From Rhodoferax sp. (GTDB lineage Bacteria; Pseudomonadota; Gammaproteobacteria; Burkholderiales; Burkholderiaceae_C): a stretch of DNA of 42,966 bases. The notes beneath the pieces are model-generated. The model was not told the DNA's origin, searched no databases, and was given only the letters and a program-made list of their open reading frames with translations. This document shows, one piece after another, positions 18,456 to 27,703 of this stretch (the first letter of the stretch is position 1; the number at the start of each line of letters is the position of its first letter). Position numbers and translations under genes: made by a program. Location: positions 1 through 42,966 of the forward strand of contig JAUSNJ010000190.1 of assembly GCA_030645355.1 (NCBI GenBank), given 5' to 3'.

Positions 18456-19236
18456 ATGTCGAGCGGCAACGAAGCCCGACCGCAATGGGGCGCCCGGATC
18501 TGGCTGGTCATGGTCCTGTTCGCCATTGGGAGCGCCTTGGTGCTGACTCTGACGGGCACCGCCGTTGCTGCCCCGCCAGGCGGGATTGAACCACGCGCGG
18601 TCACTGTCGGTGGTATTCATCCGCACCAGTGCTGTCGTTCAGGACCTCTGGTCACGCAACGTGCTGTCGGTGCCACGTGGCACGGGGTCCGGTTTCATCT
18701 GGGACGATGCGGGCCACGTGGTCACCAATTACCACGTGATCGAGGGCGCCAGTGAAGCAACGGTGAAGCTGGTGGACGGTAGTGACTACAAATGTAGTCT
18801 GATCGGCATCAATACGGCGATCTACAGCCCAAGCGGCACCAGCGCTGGTATTGGCTTTGCTGTGCCTGTAGATACCGTCAACCGCGTGGTTCCGCAACTC
18901 ATCCGTTTTGGCAAGTATGTCCGTCCTACTTTGGGGCTTCGCATGGATGAAGATCTCAATCAGCGCCTGGCCAGTGCGCTGGAGGTCCGCGGTGTCGTGG
19001 TTTTGCGTTCACCTACCGGAAGACTCGCTCCCGGTCTGCAGGAGTCAACATTGACCCGCGACGGCAGTATTTTCCTGGGTGACATCATCACTGCAGTCAA
19101 TGGAAAGTCTGTGGAAACCATCCGCCAGTTGGCGCTGCTTCTGGACGAGCTCCGCGTGGGCGATGTCGTCTCGGTTCGGCTATTGCGCAAGGGCAAGCTC
19201 GTGGTGATGGACGCCCGCCTTCAAGCAGGGGATTGA
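18456..19236 (+). pseudogene. Decayed HtrA/DegP-type serine protease gene
   Basis: Two frames together spell a degraded periplasmic trypsin-like PDZ protease. The first frame, from ATG 18456, carries a signal peptide (VLFAIGSALVLTLTGTAVAA) and ends in unrelated residues after EPRAVTVGG. The protease sequence resumes in another frame near 18613: VPRGTGSGFIWDDAGHVVTN then YHVIEG with the catalytic histidine. It then jumps from DGSDYKCSLIG straight to INTAIYSPSGTSAGIGFAVP, skipping the catalytic Asp and the GNSGG serine region, roughly a whole half-domain. A PDZ domain follows to TGA 19236 with another small gap after VLRSPTG. At least one frameshift and two or three deletions make an active protease impossible. 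Confidence 0.88.
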
Positions 19237-19275
19237 CCCGTTTGCAGCGGCGAGCGGGATTTTGAAGATGACCCA

Positions 19276-19303
19276 CTTGAAATCATTTTCCGAGTCGCTA
19301 TTT
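19276..19303 (+). promoter_or_regulatory. Sigma-32-type promoter of the hsp20 pair
   Basis: CTTGAAA at 19276-19282 and CGCTATTT at 19296-19303 with a 13-base spacer match the RpoH consensus at the full -35 and six of eight -10 positions. It is 65 bases before the first Hsp20 start and gives the pair its own heat-shock control. Confidence 0.7.
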
Positions 19304-19367
19304 CAATTTTCGAGCCGGCGGAAACTGGTCTCCTGCCGGTTTGTATCAACCTATCGGAGGACTCACC

Positions 19368-19820
19368 ATGTATGTATCTTTGTTGAACCGGCCGAACAAC
19401 CTGTTCGGCCAATTTGAACTCCTGCGCCGGGAACTGGACGAGGTGTTCGGCGCAACGGGTCTGCCCAGCAGCATCCGCTCAGTGACGCCAGGAACCATGC
19501 CTGCCATCAACGTGGGCCGCACGCCGACCAGCGTAGAAGTCTATGTATTCGTGCCGGGACTGGACACTTCCAAGGTCGATGTGACGCTGGACCGCGGCGT
19601 GCTCCGCATAGCGGGCGAACGCCCATCGGGCATCCCTGAAGCAGAGGCTCCCGTGCAAATCTACGCCCGTGAGCGAGGTGCTGGCAGCTTCACCCGCACA
19701 GTCTCGCTGCCCGACGATGTAGACCCGACACAGGTAACTGCCAACTACCGTGACGGCGTTCTGCAAATCAGCATCGCACGGCGTGAATCGGCCCAACCCA
19801 AGCGCATCACCGTTCAGTGA
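19368..19820 (+). CDS. Small heat-shock protein Hsp20 (alpha-crystallin), first copy
   Basis: A 150-residue small heat-shock protein, an ATP-independent holdase. ATG 19368 (reading MYVSLLNRPNNLFGQFELLR) has CGGAGGA 8-14 bases upstream, whereas the frame open to 19341 does not. The alpha-crystallin domain covers about residues 45-145: PAINVGRTPTSVEVYVFVPG then LDTSKVDVTLDRGVLRIAGE, and ADEL-type edge strand followed by YRDGVLQISIARRESAQPKR, where the usual A-x-x-x-n-G-V-L motif is NYRDGVLQI. It forms a two-gene unit with the second Hsp20, 29 bases downstream. Paired sHSPs of two subclasses commonly co-assemble. Confidence 0.95.
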   Translation: MYVSLLNRPNNLFGQFELLRRELDEVFGATGLPSSIRSVTPGTMPAINVGRTPTSVEVYVFVPGLDTSKVDVTLDRGVLRIAGERPSGIPEAEAPVQIYARERGAGSFTRTVSLPDDVDPTQVTANYRDGVLQISIARRESAQPKRITVQ

Positions 19821-19849
19821 TGCGGCCCCTAACGAAGGAGAAAAACACC

Positions 19850-20230
19850 ATGAGCGACAACAAGCAAGTAAGCCGCGCTACCGCTGAGCAGGACCAGCAG
19901 CGCGCCGTTCTACCCGCCGTTGACGTATTCGAGGATACGTCCGGCATCACGCTGCTGGCTGACATGCCGGGTGTGCCCAAGGATCTGCTGGAGTTGAAGA
20001 TTGAGGGCGAGACATTGTTGATCGAAGGAGGCGTGTGGCCCCGCACGCCAGACAACCTGGAGGCCATCTATGCCGAAGTGCGCGTGCCACACTACCGCCG
20101 CAGCTTTACGCTGAGCCGGGAATTGGACACAACCCGTATCGAAGCCAACCTGAAGGACGGTGTTCTGAATCTGCGTATTCCGAAGCAGGCGCACGCGCAG
20201 CCACGCAGGATCGCTGTCACGGCAGGTTGA
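19850..20230 (+). CDS. Small heat-shock protein Hsp20 (alpha-crystallin), second copy
   Basis: A 126-residue small heat-shock protein. ATG 19850 (reading MSDNKQVSRATAEQDQQRAV) is supported by GAAGGAG about nine bases ahead. The crystallin domain starts at about residue 25: PAVDVFEDTSGITLLADMPG then VPKDLLELKIEGETLLIEGG; the close is IEANLKDGVLNLRIPKQAHA with the AxxxxGVLxxxIPK signature. It differs clearly from the first copy (shorter N-terminus, canonical motif), so the two are subclasses rather than a recent duplication. It shares the sigma-32 promoter at 19276 and ends convergently with the 73-codon gene at 20357-20578. Confidence 0.95.
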   Translation: MSDNKQVSRATAEQDQQRAVLPAVDVFEDTSGITLLADMPGVPKDLLELKIEGETLLIEGGVWPRTPDNLEAIYAEVRVPHYRRSFTLSRELDTTRIEANLKDGVLNLRIPKQAHAQPRRIAVTAG

Positions 20231-20356
20231 GCACCTCGATTGCGAGAGCCAGACGGGATCGGGAGACAATGCGAACCTTTCTGGCTGTCGGTGTCATCCG
20301 GTGCCGGTTGGAGAATGGCTACAGGATTGCATCCATAGCCAGCCCCCGGGTGGGTC

Positions 20357-20578
20357 TCAGTGAATATTCCTGCGCTGGTTGGCACCCTCGAGTCCCGGGA
20401 CTGATTCTTTTGAGATCGAATCGAAAATGGACGAAGTGCGCTGAATACGCCGTATGGTGTCGCGGGCTATCAGGTAAGCCTGTGTCTGACGCTCCGACAT
20501 GTAAGGCAGCGCGCCATTCACTGCACTGCGGCCAGAATTTCCGCTGCCGGAAGCACGAGTATGAAGATTTGACTTCAC
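20357..20578 (-). CDS. Small unknown protein (73 aa) behind a heat-shock promoter
   Basis: A GTG-initiated 73-codon frame (first residues encoded after AAGGAG at a six-base spacing: VKSNLHTRASGSGNSGRSAV) that ends VPGLEGANQRRNIH. The region ALPYMSERQTQAYLIARDTI is a likely amphipathic helix; the protein is basic, rich in Ser, Arg and Asn and has no cysteine, signal or membrane segment. No family is recognised. A sigma-32-type promoter at 20643-20671 points at it, which is why it is called a gene rather than chance. It is convergent with the second Hsp20 gene and divergent in position from nothing else, so it is its own transcription unit. Confidence 0.5.
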   Translation of the reverse strand: MKSNLHTRASGSGNSGRSAVNGALPYMSERQTQAYLIARDTIRRIQRTSSIFDSISKESVPGLEGANQRRNIH

Positions 20579-20642
20579 GATCAACTCCTTTCTCTGGTTG
20601 TCGAACAAGTTGGCGGGGAGATGCCAAAAAATCACGCCACTG

Positions 20643-20671
20643 ATATAGGCGTTGACTGCAGAAATTTCAAG
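20643..20671 (-). promoter_or_regulatory. Sigma-32-type promoter on the minus strand
   Basis: Read on the minus strand, CTTGAAA (20671-20665) is followed 14 bases later by GCCTATAT (20650-20643), matching the RpoH consensus at the whole -35 and six of eight -10 positions. It lies 65 bases before the GTG of the 73-codon gene and 26 bases past the thiDE stop. Confidence 0.6.
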
Positions 20672-20696
20672 TCTTCTTGTAGACTGCCGGTGAGAC

Positions 20697-22334
20697 CTAC
20701 AACGTGGGCCGTGCCAGCCTGGGCGTGGCGACACGTGACACTGCTCGCCCACGCGCAAACTCTGCCGTCAGCTTGCGCGACGCGTCCTGCGGGTCAGCCG
20801 CCCGGGTAATGGCCGTGATGACCGCCGCACCGGCCACGCCTTGCGATGCCACCTCAGCCATATTGCCCGCGTTGATACCGGCAATGCCCACCACCGGCAC
20901 CGGCAACAAGCCCGCCCAGTAGCGCAGGTTGTCCAGCCCCTGCGGAATCCACGGCATGTCCTTGCTTTGCGTGGCAAAGATGGGGCCACATGCGATGTAG
21001 CTCGGGCGTTGCGCCCAGGCCCGCGCCACCTCCCAATAGCTGTGGGTGCTGATGCCCAGTCGTATGCCGGCATGGCGCAGCGCATCCAGGTCCACCTGGT
21101 CCAGGTCTTCCTGGCCCACATGCACGCCGTAGGCGCCAAGGCGCAGGGCCAGTGCCCAGTGGTCGTTGATGAAGAGTTGCGCGCCGGGTGTGGCGTTTGA
21201 AATGGCAATTGCCTCGCGCACCTGCGCCTCCAGCGTGGGGTCCTGCGCGTCCTTGATGCGCAGTTGCACGGTGCGGATGCCGCTGTCCAGCACGCGGCGC
21301 ACCCAGGCAGCGCTATCGACCACGGCGTAGACGCCCAGCGCCGGGTGCTGCAGCGCGGGAAAGGCTGGGGCTGGAGCACTGCCTGCAAGCGACGCAGTGA
21401 GCGCCGGCAAGTTGACGACGTGCTGCGCAAAGTCCGGCTGCGCACACACCGGCCCTGCGCCAGCGCCCGCCGCATAGCCGTGGCGCAGCGCGTGCGTGGT
21501 CGCCATCTTGGCCAGCACCACGGCGTCTGCCACGCAGTAGCCACTGGCCAGCGCGGCGGCGGCCGTGGATGCGAAGGTGCAACCGGAGCCGTGGTGGTGC
21601 GCCGTGTCCACGCGCGGCAGGCTGAGCCAGCCGCTGGCCTGCGGGCTGCTGAGCCAGTCGCTTGCCATGCCGTCCGGTTGCGACGCATCGCCGCCGGTGA
21701 TGACGACCGCCAGCGCAGGGTTGGCCACGGCACTCAGCGCGTCGGCCATGGCTTCCACATCCCCGTCGGGGTCGCCGCGCCGCGCCGTCGCCAACAGGCG
21801 CTGTGCCTCGCCCCGGTTGGGCGAGACCAGCGTCGCGCGCGGCAACAGTTCCGTCACATAGGCCTGCACCAGCGCCTCATCGGCAAAGCCGGCGCCCGTC
21901 GTAGAACCCAACACCGGATCCACGACCAGCGCCACGGTCAAACCCTTTGCGTGCGCCACGGCCCTCAACTGGTCCACCCAGCGGCAGACCACGCGCAGAT
22001 TCTCCACACTGCCCAGCAGCCCGGTTTTGATGGCCTGCGGCGGCAGATCCTGCGCCAGCGCGGCCAGTTGGGCATCCAGCAGCTCCGCGCTGACCGGCTC
22101 GACGCGCGTGACGGCGACCGAGTTCTGCGCCGTGACGGCGGCCACGGCCGTGCAGCCGTGCACACCAAACGCAGCCAGGGACTTGAGGTCGGCCTGCAGG
22201 CCCGCGCCGCCCCCGCTGTCGGAGCCGGCGATGCTCCAGACGACGGGGCGCACAGTGCCTGTTTCGCCGGAAACCTTTGAGTCAAACGGGGCGGTAGCCC
22301 TCGTGGAATGGATATGAGTAGCTACTGAATTCAT
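20697..22334 (-). CDS. thiDE: Fused hydroxymethylpyrimidine kinase / thiamine-phosphate synthase (ThiD-ThiE)
   Basis: A 545-residue bifunctional thiamine enzyme. The ThiD part (about 30-300) phosphorylates HMP to [45 protein letters not shown] and [20 protein letters not shown] (ribokinase-fold anion hole). The ThiE part (about 335-545) couples HMP-PP with the thiazole: [35 protein letters not shown] then GQEDL, and [20 protein letters not shown]. Start ATG 22334 overlaps the thiG stop as ATGA, so translation is coupled; the frame is open another 127 codons inside thiG but that is antisense-like noise. ThiE is somewhat short of conserved TxTKK-type residues, reading [12 protein letters not shown] instead. 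Last gene of the riboswitch-controlled thi operon. Confidence 0.95.
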   Translation of the reverse strand: MNSVATHIHSTRATAPFDSKVSGETGTVRPVVWSIAGSDSGGGAGLQADLKSLAAFGVHGCTAVAAVTAQNSVAVTRVEPVSAELLDAQLAALAQDLPPQAIKTGLLGSVENLRVVCRWVDQLRAVAHAKGLTVALVVDPVLGSTTGAGFADEALVQAYVTELLPRATLVSPNRGEAQRLLATARRGDPDGDVEAMADALSAVANPALAVVITGGDASQPDGMASDWLSSPQASGWLSLPRVDTAHHHGSGCTFASTAAAALASGYCVADAVVLAKMATTHALRHGYAAGAGAGPVCAQPDFAQHVVNLPALTASLAGSAPAPAFPALQHPALGVYAVVDSAAWVRRVLDSGIRTVQLRIKDAQDPTLEAQVREAIAISNATPGAQLFINDHWALALRLGAYGVHVGQEDLDQVDLDALRHAGIRLGISTHSYWEVARAWAQRPSYIACGPIFATQSKDMPWIPQGLDNLRYWAGLLPVPVVGIAGINAGNMAEVASQGVAGAAVITAITRAADPQDASRKLTAEFARGRAVSRVATPRLARPTL

Positions 22335-22342
22335 AGCAATAT
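22294..22342. repeat. Interspersed repeat, copy B (TAGCCCTCGT family)
   Basis: This copy of the repeat lies across the thiG stop and the first codons of thiDE, contributing the sequence that encodes the residues around the ATGA overlap (the N-terminal [16 protein letters not shown] of ThiDE). It reads TAGCCCTCGTGGAATGG, then GAGTAGCTACTGAATTC and ATAGCAATA, close to copy C reversed at 39774-39826. Confidence 0.6.
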
Positions 22343-23245
22343 CGGGTGACCCGCCACCGGCGTGGATGCGACCGCCATGTCCTGCTGCGCCATGACGCCG
22401 GCCTCGAACGCCAGACGGCCTGCCTGTATGCCCAGCCCAAACGCCCGCGCCATGCGCACCGGGTTCAGTGCCTTGGCCACGGCGGTGTTGAGCAGCACGC
22501 CGTCCAGTCCCAGCTCCATCGCCTGCACCGCATCCGCCGGTGAGCCAATGCCGGCATCCACGATCAGCGGCACGCCGGGCAGGCGCGCGCGCAGGATGCG
22601 CAGCGCGCCGGGGTTGACCAGGCCCTGGCCGGAGCCAATCGGCGCGCCCCAGGGCATCAGTATCTTGCAGCCCACGTCCAGCAAGCGCTGGCAGCTGACC
22701 AGGTCGTCGGTGCAATACGGAAAGACGTCAAAGCCATCCTTGACCAGTTGCCGGGCGGCGTCCACCAGCTCGAACGGGTCGGGCTGCAGCGTGTGTTCAT
22801 CGCCCACCACTTCGAGCTTGATCCAGGGGGTGTCAAACAGCTCGCGCGCCATTTGCGCCAGCGTGATGGCTTCGCGCGCCGTGCGGCAGCCGGCGGTGTT
22901 GGGCAGGAGGTGGGCGCCGGTGGACTTGATGATGCCGAAGAAGTCACCGTCGGCCGAGGCCGGGGCGCCCGCGGCGAGCTGGCGGCGCAGGCCCACGGTC
23001 ACCACTTGCGCACCCGACGCGGCAATCGCTTGCTGCAGCACGGCGGGCGACGGGTAGCCGGCCGTGCCCAGCAAAAAGCGGCTTTGCAATTTGCGGCCGC
23101 CGATTTGCCAAGTAGCGGGTGCATCGAGCCTGGAAGGCAGAGCGTTCTGCTCCGTGTCCCCCGCCCGCTTTGCGGGCTCCTCCTTGACCTGCGCAGAACG
23201 CCCTGCCTCCCAGTCTCTCGGTGATGTGGTCATCGGTGTGGTCAT
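22331..23245 (-). CDS. thiG: Thiazole synthase ThiG with repeat-derived N-terminal extension
   Basis: ThiG forms the thiazole phosphate of thiamine from deoxyxylulose phosphate, dehydroglycine and ThiS thiocarboxylate. The catalytic Schiff-base lysine is in [20 protein letters not shown], and the phosphate-binding end reads [20 protein letters not shown] then [20 protein letters not shown]. The protein has 304 residues from ATG 23245, set by AGGAGG inside the end of thiS. Usual ThiG starts near the residues [16 protein letters not shown], here at about 47, so some 45 residues are additional; most of them come from an 82-base palindromic element at 23131-23212. It overlaps thiDE by four bases. 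The enzyme core looks intact. Confidence 0.95.
   Translation of the reverse strand: MTTPMTTSPRDWEAGRSAQVKEEPAKRAGDTEQNALPSRLDAPATWQIGGRKLQSRFLLGTAGYPSPAVLQQAIAASGAQVVTVGLRRQLAAGAPASADGDFFGIIKSTGAHLLPNTAGCRTAREAITLAQMARELFDTPWIKLEVVGDEHTLQPDPFELVDAARQLVKDGFDVFPYCTDDLVSCQRLLDVGCKILMPWGAPIGSGQGLVNPGALRILRARLPGVPLIVDAGIGSPADAVQAMELGLDGVLLNTAVAKALNPVRMARAFGLGIQAGRLAFEAGVMAQQDMAVASTPVAGHPILL
23131..23212. repeat. 82-base palindromic element inside thiG
   Basis: Outer arms 23131-23150 and 23193-23212 are complementary at 18 of 20 positions (core GCAGAACGC / GCGTTCTGC), and an inner hairpin GCCCGC-TTT-GCGGGC sits at 23163-23177. The element is in frame and supplies about residues 12-38 of ThiG. It looks like a mobile palindromic repeat tolerated within a coding region. 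Confidence 0.7.
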
Positions 23246-23249
23246 CGGC

Positions 23250-23483
23250 CTAGCCTCCTTCAATCGGCTGAAACGTCACAATCGCATCGCCCTCGGCCAA
23301 CAGGCGTTGCGCGCGCTGCGTGCGGGGCACGAACGCACCGTTGACGGCGGTGGCGAGCGCATCGCCGGCCAGCCCCTGTGCGACCATCCACTGCGCCAGC
23401 GTGCATGCGGTGGTGGTGTGCGCGGCGCCATTCACGGTCAGCGTGATGGTCGAAGCTGCGGGCAGGGTCAGGGCTGCGTTCAC
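23250..23483 (-). CDS. thiS: Sulfur carrier protein ThiS
   Basis: A 77-residue ubiquitin-fold sulfur carrier. It ends in the required Gly-Gly (VTFQPIEGG), which is adenylated and converted to the thiocarboxylate used by ThiG. The fold pattern [20 protein letters not shown], then [20 protein letters not shown] and [12 protein letters not shown] is typical; residues 1-12 are a short extra lead. Its start overlaps the thiO stop by four bases, and its last codons contain the thiG ribosome site, so thiO, thiS and thiG are tightly coupled. No thiF is in this window; the activating enzyme must be encoded elsewhere. Confidence 0.95.
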   Translation of the reverse strand: MNAALTLPAASTITLTVNGAAHTTTACTLAQWMVAQGLAGDALATAVNGAFVPRTQRAQRLLAEGDAIVTFQPIEGG

Positions 23484-24577
23484 GTCAAGCCCCCGGCGAG
23501 CGCCTCTTCCACCACGGCGGGCGCAATCAGCCAGCCATGGCGGTACAGGCCGTTGATGCGGGTGATGCCCGCCTCGCGCGACAGTAGCGGCAGGTTGTCG
23601 GGCAAGGTGGGGCGCAGGTTGGATTCGGAATGCACCACGCGCGCCTCGGCCAGCTCGGGGATGACGCTGTGCGCGGCGCTGAGCAGCTCCAGTGTGCTGC
23701 GCAGCGACACCGGCGAGCGGTCCTCGCTCTCGATCTCGCTGGCGCCCACCACCACGATGTCGCCGGGTCGCGGCACGATGTAAACCGAATGGCGTGGATG
23801 CATCAGGCGCAGGGCACGGGTCAACTGGACGCCCGGCGCATGTAGCCAGAAGACCTCGCCCCGCACGCCGCGCACCGGCAGTTGTGGGCGGGCACCTACA
23901 CCGCGCACGTCGAACACGTGGTCAAAGCGCAGGCTCTCGCCCTGCTCGGGCTGCGCCAGTCGAAGCCCTTCAACGCTCTCACGGCGAACCGAGGTCAGGG
24001 TTTGCACGCGCAACAGCCCGGGCTCCACCGCATGCACGGTGGAGCGCCAGTGCCAGTGTGTGCCCTGGCGCGTAGCCTGTGCGGCCAGCGCCTGCATGGC
24101 CTGCACGGTGTGGATCTGGCCTTCGCAGGGCAGCAGCCAGCTCAGGGCCGGGCCGTGGATGGACGGCTCCAACTCTGCCAGCCGCTTGGCGTCCAGCAGC
24201 TCGGGTTGGTAAGGAGCACCGGCTTTTGACTGCAACAAACCGACCACGCGCTCGGCCGCACCGGCGTCACTGCGGTGGGCCAGCAGCAGGCTGCCTTGCA
24301 GGCTCAGCGCCACCGGCTCGCCCAGGCCGTGCACGATGGACGGCCACAGGTAGCAGGAGCGCAGGCCCCAGGCAAACACGCGCGCGTCGGCGCACTCCAG
24401 CTCGGCCACGGGGCTGAGCAAACCGGCTGCCGTCCAGGCCGCCGCCTCGGTGCCCGACTCGGCCTTGGGCCCGGGGCCGCTGGCGGGGTCAAACACATCC
24501 ACACGGTGCCCCGCGCGGCTCAGTTCCAGTGCCAGCAAACGACCCAGCAGGCCGGCTCCTGCGATTCCAATGTGCAT
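23480..24577 (-). CDS. thiO: Glycine oxidase ThiO (FAD-dependent)
   Basis: A 365-residue FAD-dependent amine oxidase of the DadA/ThiO type, which oxidises glycine to the iminoacetate needed by ThiG. The ADP-binding motif is [20 protein letters not shown] at the N-terminus, and the C-terminal substrate/FAD region reads [20 protein letters not shown] then [21 protein letters not shown] further landmark is [20 protein letters not shown], the typical second FAD contact. Its use instead of ThiH indicates an aerobic route to dehydroglycine. Between thiC (29 bases upstream) and thiS (overlap of four) in the operon. Confidence 0.93.
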   Translation of the reverse strand: MHIGIAGAGLLGRLLALELSRAGHRVDVFDPASGPGPKAESGTEAAAWTAAGLLSPVAELECADARVFAWGLRSCYLWPSIVHGLGEPVALSLQGSLLLAHRSDAGAAERVVGLLQSKAGAPYQPELLDAKRLAELEPSIHGPALSWLLPCEGQIHTVQAMQALAAQATRQGTHWHWRSTVHAVEPGLLRVQTLTSVRRESVEGLRLAQPEQGESLRFDHVFDVRGVGARPQLPVRGVRGEVFWLHAPGVQLTRALRLMHPRHSVYIVPRPGDIVVVGASEIESEDRSPVSLRSTLELLSAAHSVIPELAEARVVHSESNLRPTLPDNLPLLSREAGITRINGLYRHGWLIAPAVVEEALAGGLT

Positions 24578-24606
24578 ATCAACTCTCCTGTGTTGCGAAC
24601 GGCGGC

Positions 24607-26535
<1,929 letters not shown>

Positions 26536-26586
26536 CTATCAATGAGAAAGACGCCACCCGGACGGTTCTTAGCCGTTGGCAGCAGT

Positions 26587-26664
26587 GCACTTCTTACGCT
26601 GGTATGAACCAGATCAAGTTCGCGGGTTCAGAAATCCATCTCAGCGCAACCATTGCGCACCCCG
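26587..26664 (-). promoter_or_regulatory. TPP riboswitch (THI element) upstream of thiC
   Basis: Read on the minus strand from 26664: CGGGGTGC, then GCGCTGAGA, then GAACCCGCGAACTTGATCTG and GTTCATACCAGCGTAAGA. These are the conserved P2/J2-3 and P4/P5 blocks of the TPP aptamer in the correct order and spacing. The outer stem may extend to about 26580-26682. The aptamer is about 105 bases before the thiC GTG, leaving a hairpin-capable expression platform (ACGG-CTAAGAA-CCGT near 26562-26576). Confidence 0.95.
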
Positions 26665-26684
26665 GGCAGGGCGCAGTGTACGTC

Positions 26685-26709
26685 AACCGCATGGGCTGCG
26701 GCCCCGGTT
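26685..26709 (-). terminator. Hairpin between the 100-aa gene and the riboswitch
   Basis: Outer arms AACCG and CGGTT with an inner GGGC/GCCC stem form a compact hairpin that overlaps the stop codon of the upstream gene and ends just before the aptamer. There is no T-run, so it may instead help isolate the aptamer fold from the upstream transcript. Confidence 0.35.
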
Positions 26710-27010
26710 ACGGCCTGTTCCTCAGTTCACCACCAGGCTGGCGTCCCTGAAACAGAAAGGTGATCCGCGAGATGCAATCGCGCGCCACCGTCTCACCCTG
26801 GCTCGCCGCAAGGGCCGCCATCAGGTTGGAACGCAGGTACCACAGCGCGTCAATGTCGGTCGCAAAGGTGAGCTTGCGGCGGAGCTCGGCGTTGTCAGGG
26901 CAGTATTCCTCCGCCAGCGCCAGCATCGCCCGGTGTACCTGCGAAAAAGTATCAGGAGAGCCGCTGATATCCTGGCCCAGCATGGCCCAAAAGCTGTTTC
27001 GAATGCGCAT
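26708..27010 (-). CDS. Small conserved-looking protein of unknown function
   Basis: A 100-residue soluble protein from ATG 27010 (reading MRIRNSFWAMLGQDISGSPD) with GAGGAG eight bases upstream; the frame is open 14 codons further but without support. It is helical, with the segments FSQVHRAMLALAEEYCPDNA and FATDIDALWYLRSNLMAALA, and has no signal or membrane helix. No named family comes to mind. It is on the same strand as thiC and its stop lies about 20 bases from the riboswitch, so thi transcription must start inside it or read through from it. Confidence 0.65.
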   Translation of the reverse strand: MRIRNSFWAMLGQDISGSPDTFSQVHRAMLALAEEYCPDNAELRRKLTFATDIDALWYLRSNLMAALAASQGETVARDCISRITFLFQGRQPGGELRNRP

Positions 27011-27162
27011 GGCAATACTCCTCTCGCCGTGGGCGGCATCCGTGCAAGGCACGCTTACCCAAACAGGCGTCCACCATCATCCGGCAATCCCGGGGCCGGC
27101 TGCAATGGTCTGTAACGGGATAGCCCCGAGTCGTGCGGGGTCTTACGATGCGTTACGTTTTG

Positions 27163-27516
27163 TCAGGCGCTGGCGCGTTTGCTCACTTCAGCCAGACCCT
27201 GCACATGGTTCCCCACCTGGTGGGTCCAGCGTTTGAACCACTGGCCGACCCGGTTCGCACGGGGCGCGTACAGCGGCACCAGCGCATAACGTGCGGCCAC
27301 GCCATCCACAGCCGCGGGGTGGCGGTCACTCTGGATCAACACCTTGGCTTCGTGCAGGTCGATCACCGCACCCCGCACCAAGAACCGGTCCACGGCGTCC
27401 CCTGGCCGGGTCAGCCACAGGCAGCCGCCGTACACCTCAAGACGAAAACCTTCTGCGGCATTGATCAAGCGGCACTGTTGGGGCAAAAGCGTGAAGGCGG
27501 GAGAGATGTGGTGCAT
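27163..27516 (-). CDS. DUF2917-family protein
   Basis: A 117-residue protein of the DUF2917 type, small beta-rich proteins widespread in Burkholderiales. The domain spans about residues 8-65, with LPQQCRLINAAEGFRLEVYG and CLWLTRPGDAVDRFLVRGAV showing the conserved W-L-T-R-x-G-D core. The C-terminal part (YAPRANRVGQWFKRWTHQVG) is variable. Function is not established. It is divergent from the MocR-type regulator with two direct repeats between them, so the regulator may control it. Confidence 0.8.
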   Translation of the reverse strand: MHHISPAFTLLPQQCRLINAAEGFRLEVYGGCLWLTRPGDAVDRFLVRGAVIDLHEAKVLIQSDRHPAAVDGVAARYALVPLYAPRANRVGQWFKRWTHQVGNHVQGLAEVSKRASA

Positions 27517-27618
27517 GGGGCAGCTCCTTGAAGGTTAGGCCTAACTGTCCGCGCTTGTGGCCTCTTTGCCCAGACACAACCTGCGCCCATGTGAGGGGCA
27601 GCACAGTCTGAATTTGGG

Positions 27619-27655
27619 GCATCTGTACTGCCTTGCTTGGGAAGCATCTGTGCTG
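27619..27655. promoter_or_regulatory. Direct repeats, candidate MocR operator
   Basis: GCATCTGTACTG at 27619-27630 and GCATCTGTGCTG at 27644-27655 match at 11 of 12 positions with starts 25 bases apart. They lie between the DUF2917 gene and the divergent MocR regulator. MocR/PdxR-type proteins are known to bind direct repeats, so the site fits, but binding is inferred. Confidence 0.4.
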
Positions 27656-27703
27656 CTGTTGCCAACCCCAACCGAGGGCCAAAGCATCCCGGCATGCATT
27701 AGC

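Noticed and set aside
22335..22715. 127-codon upstream extension of the thiDE frame
   Set aside because: It lies wholly within thiG in another frame; ThiD homologues begin at the ATG at 22334, which is coupled to the thiG stop.
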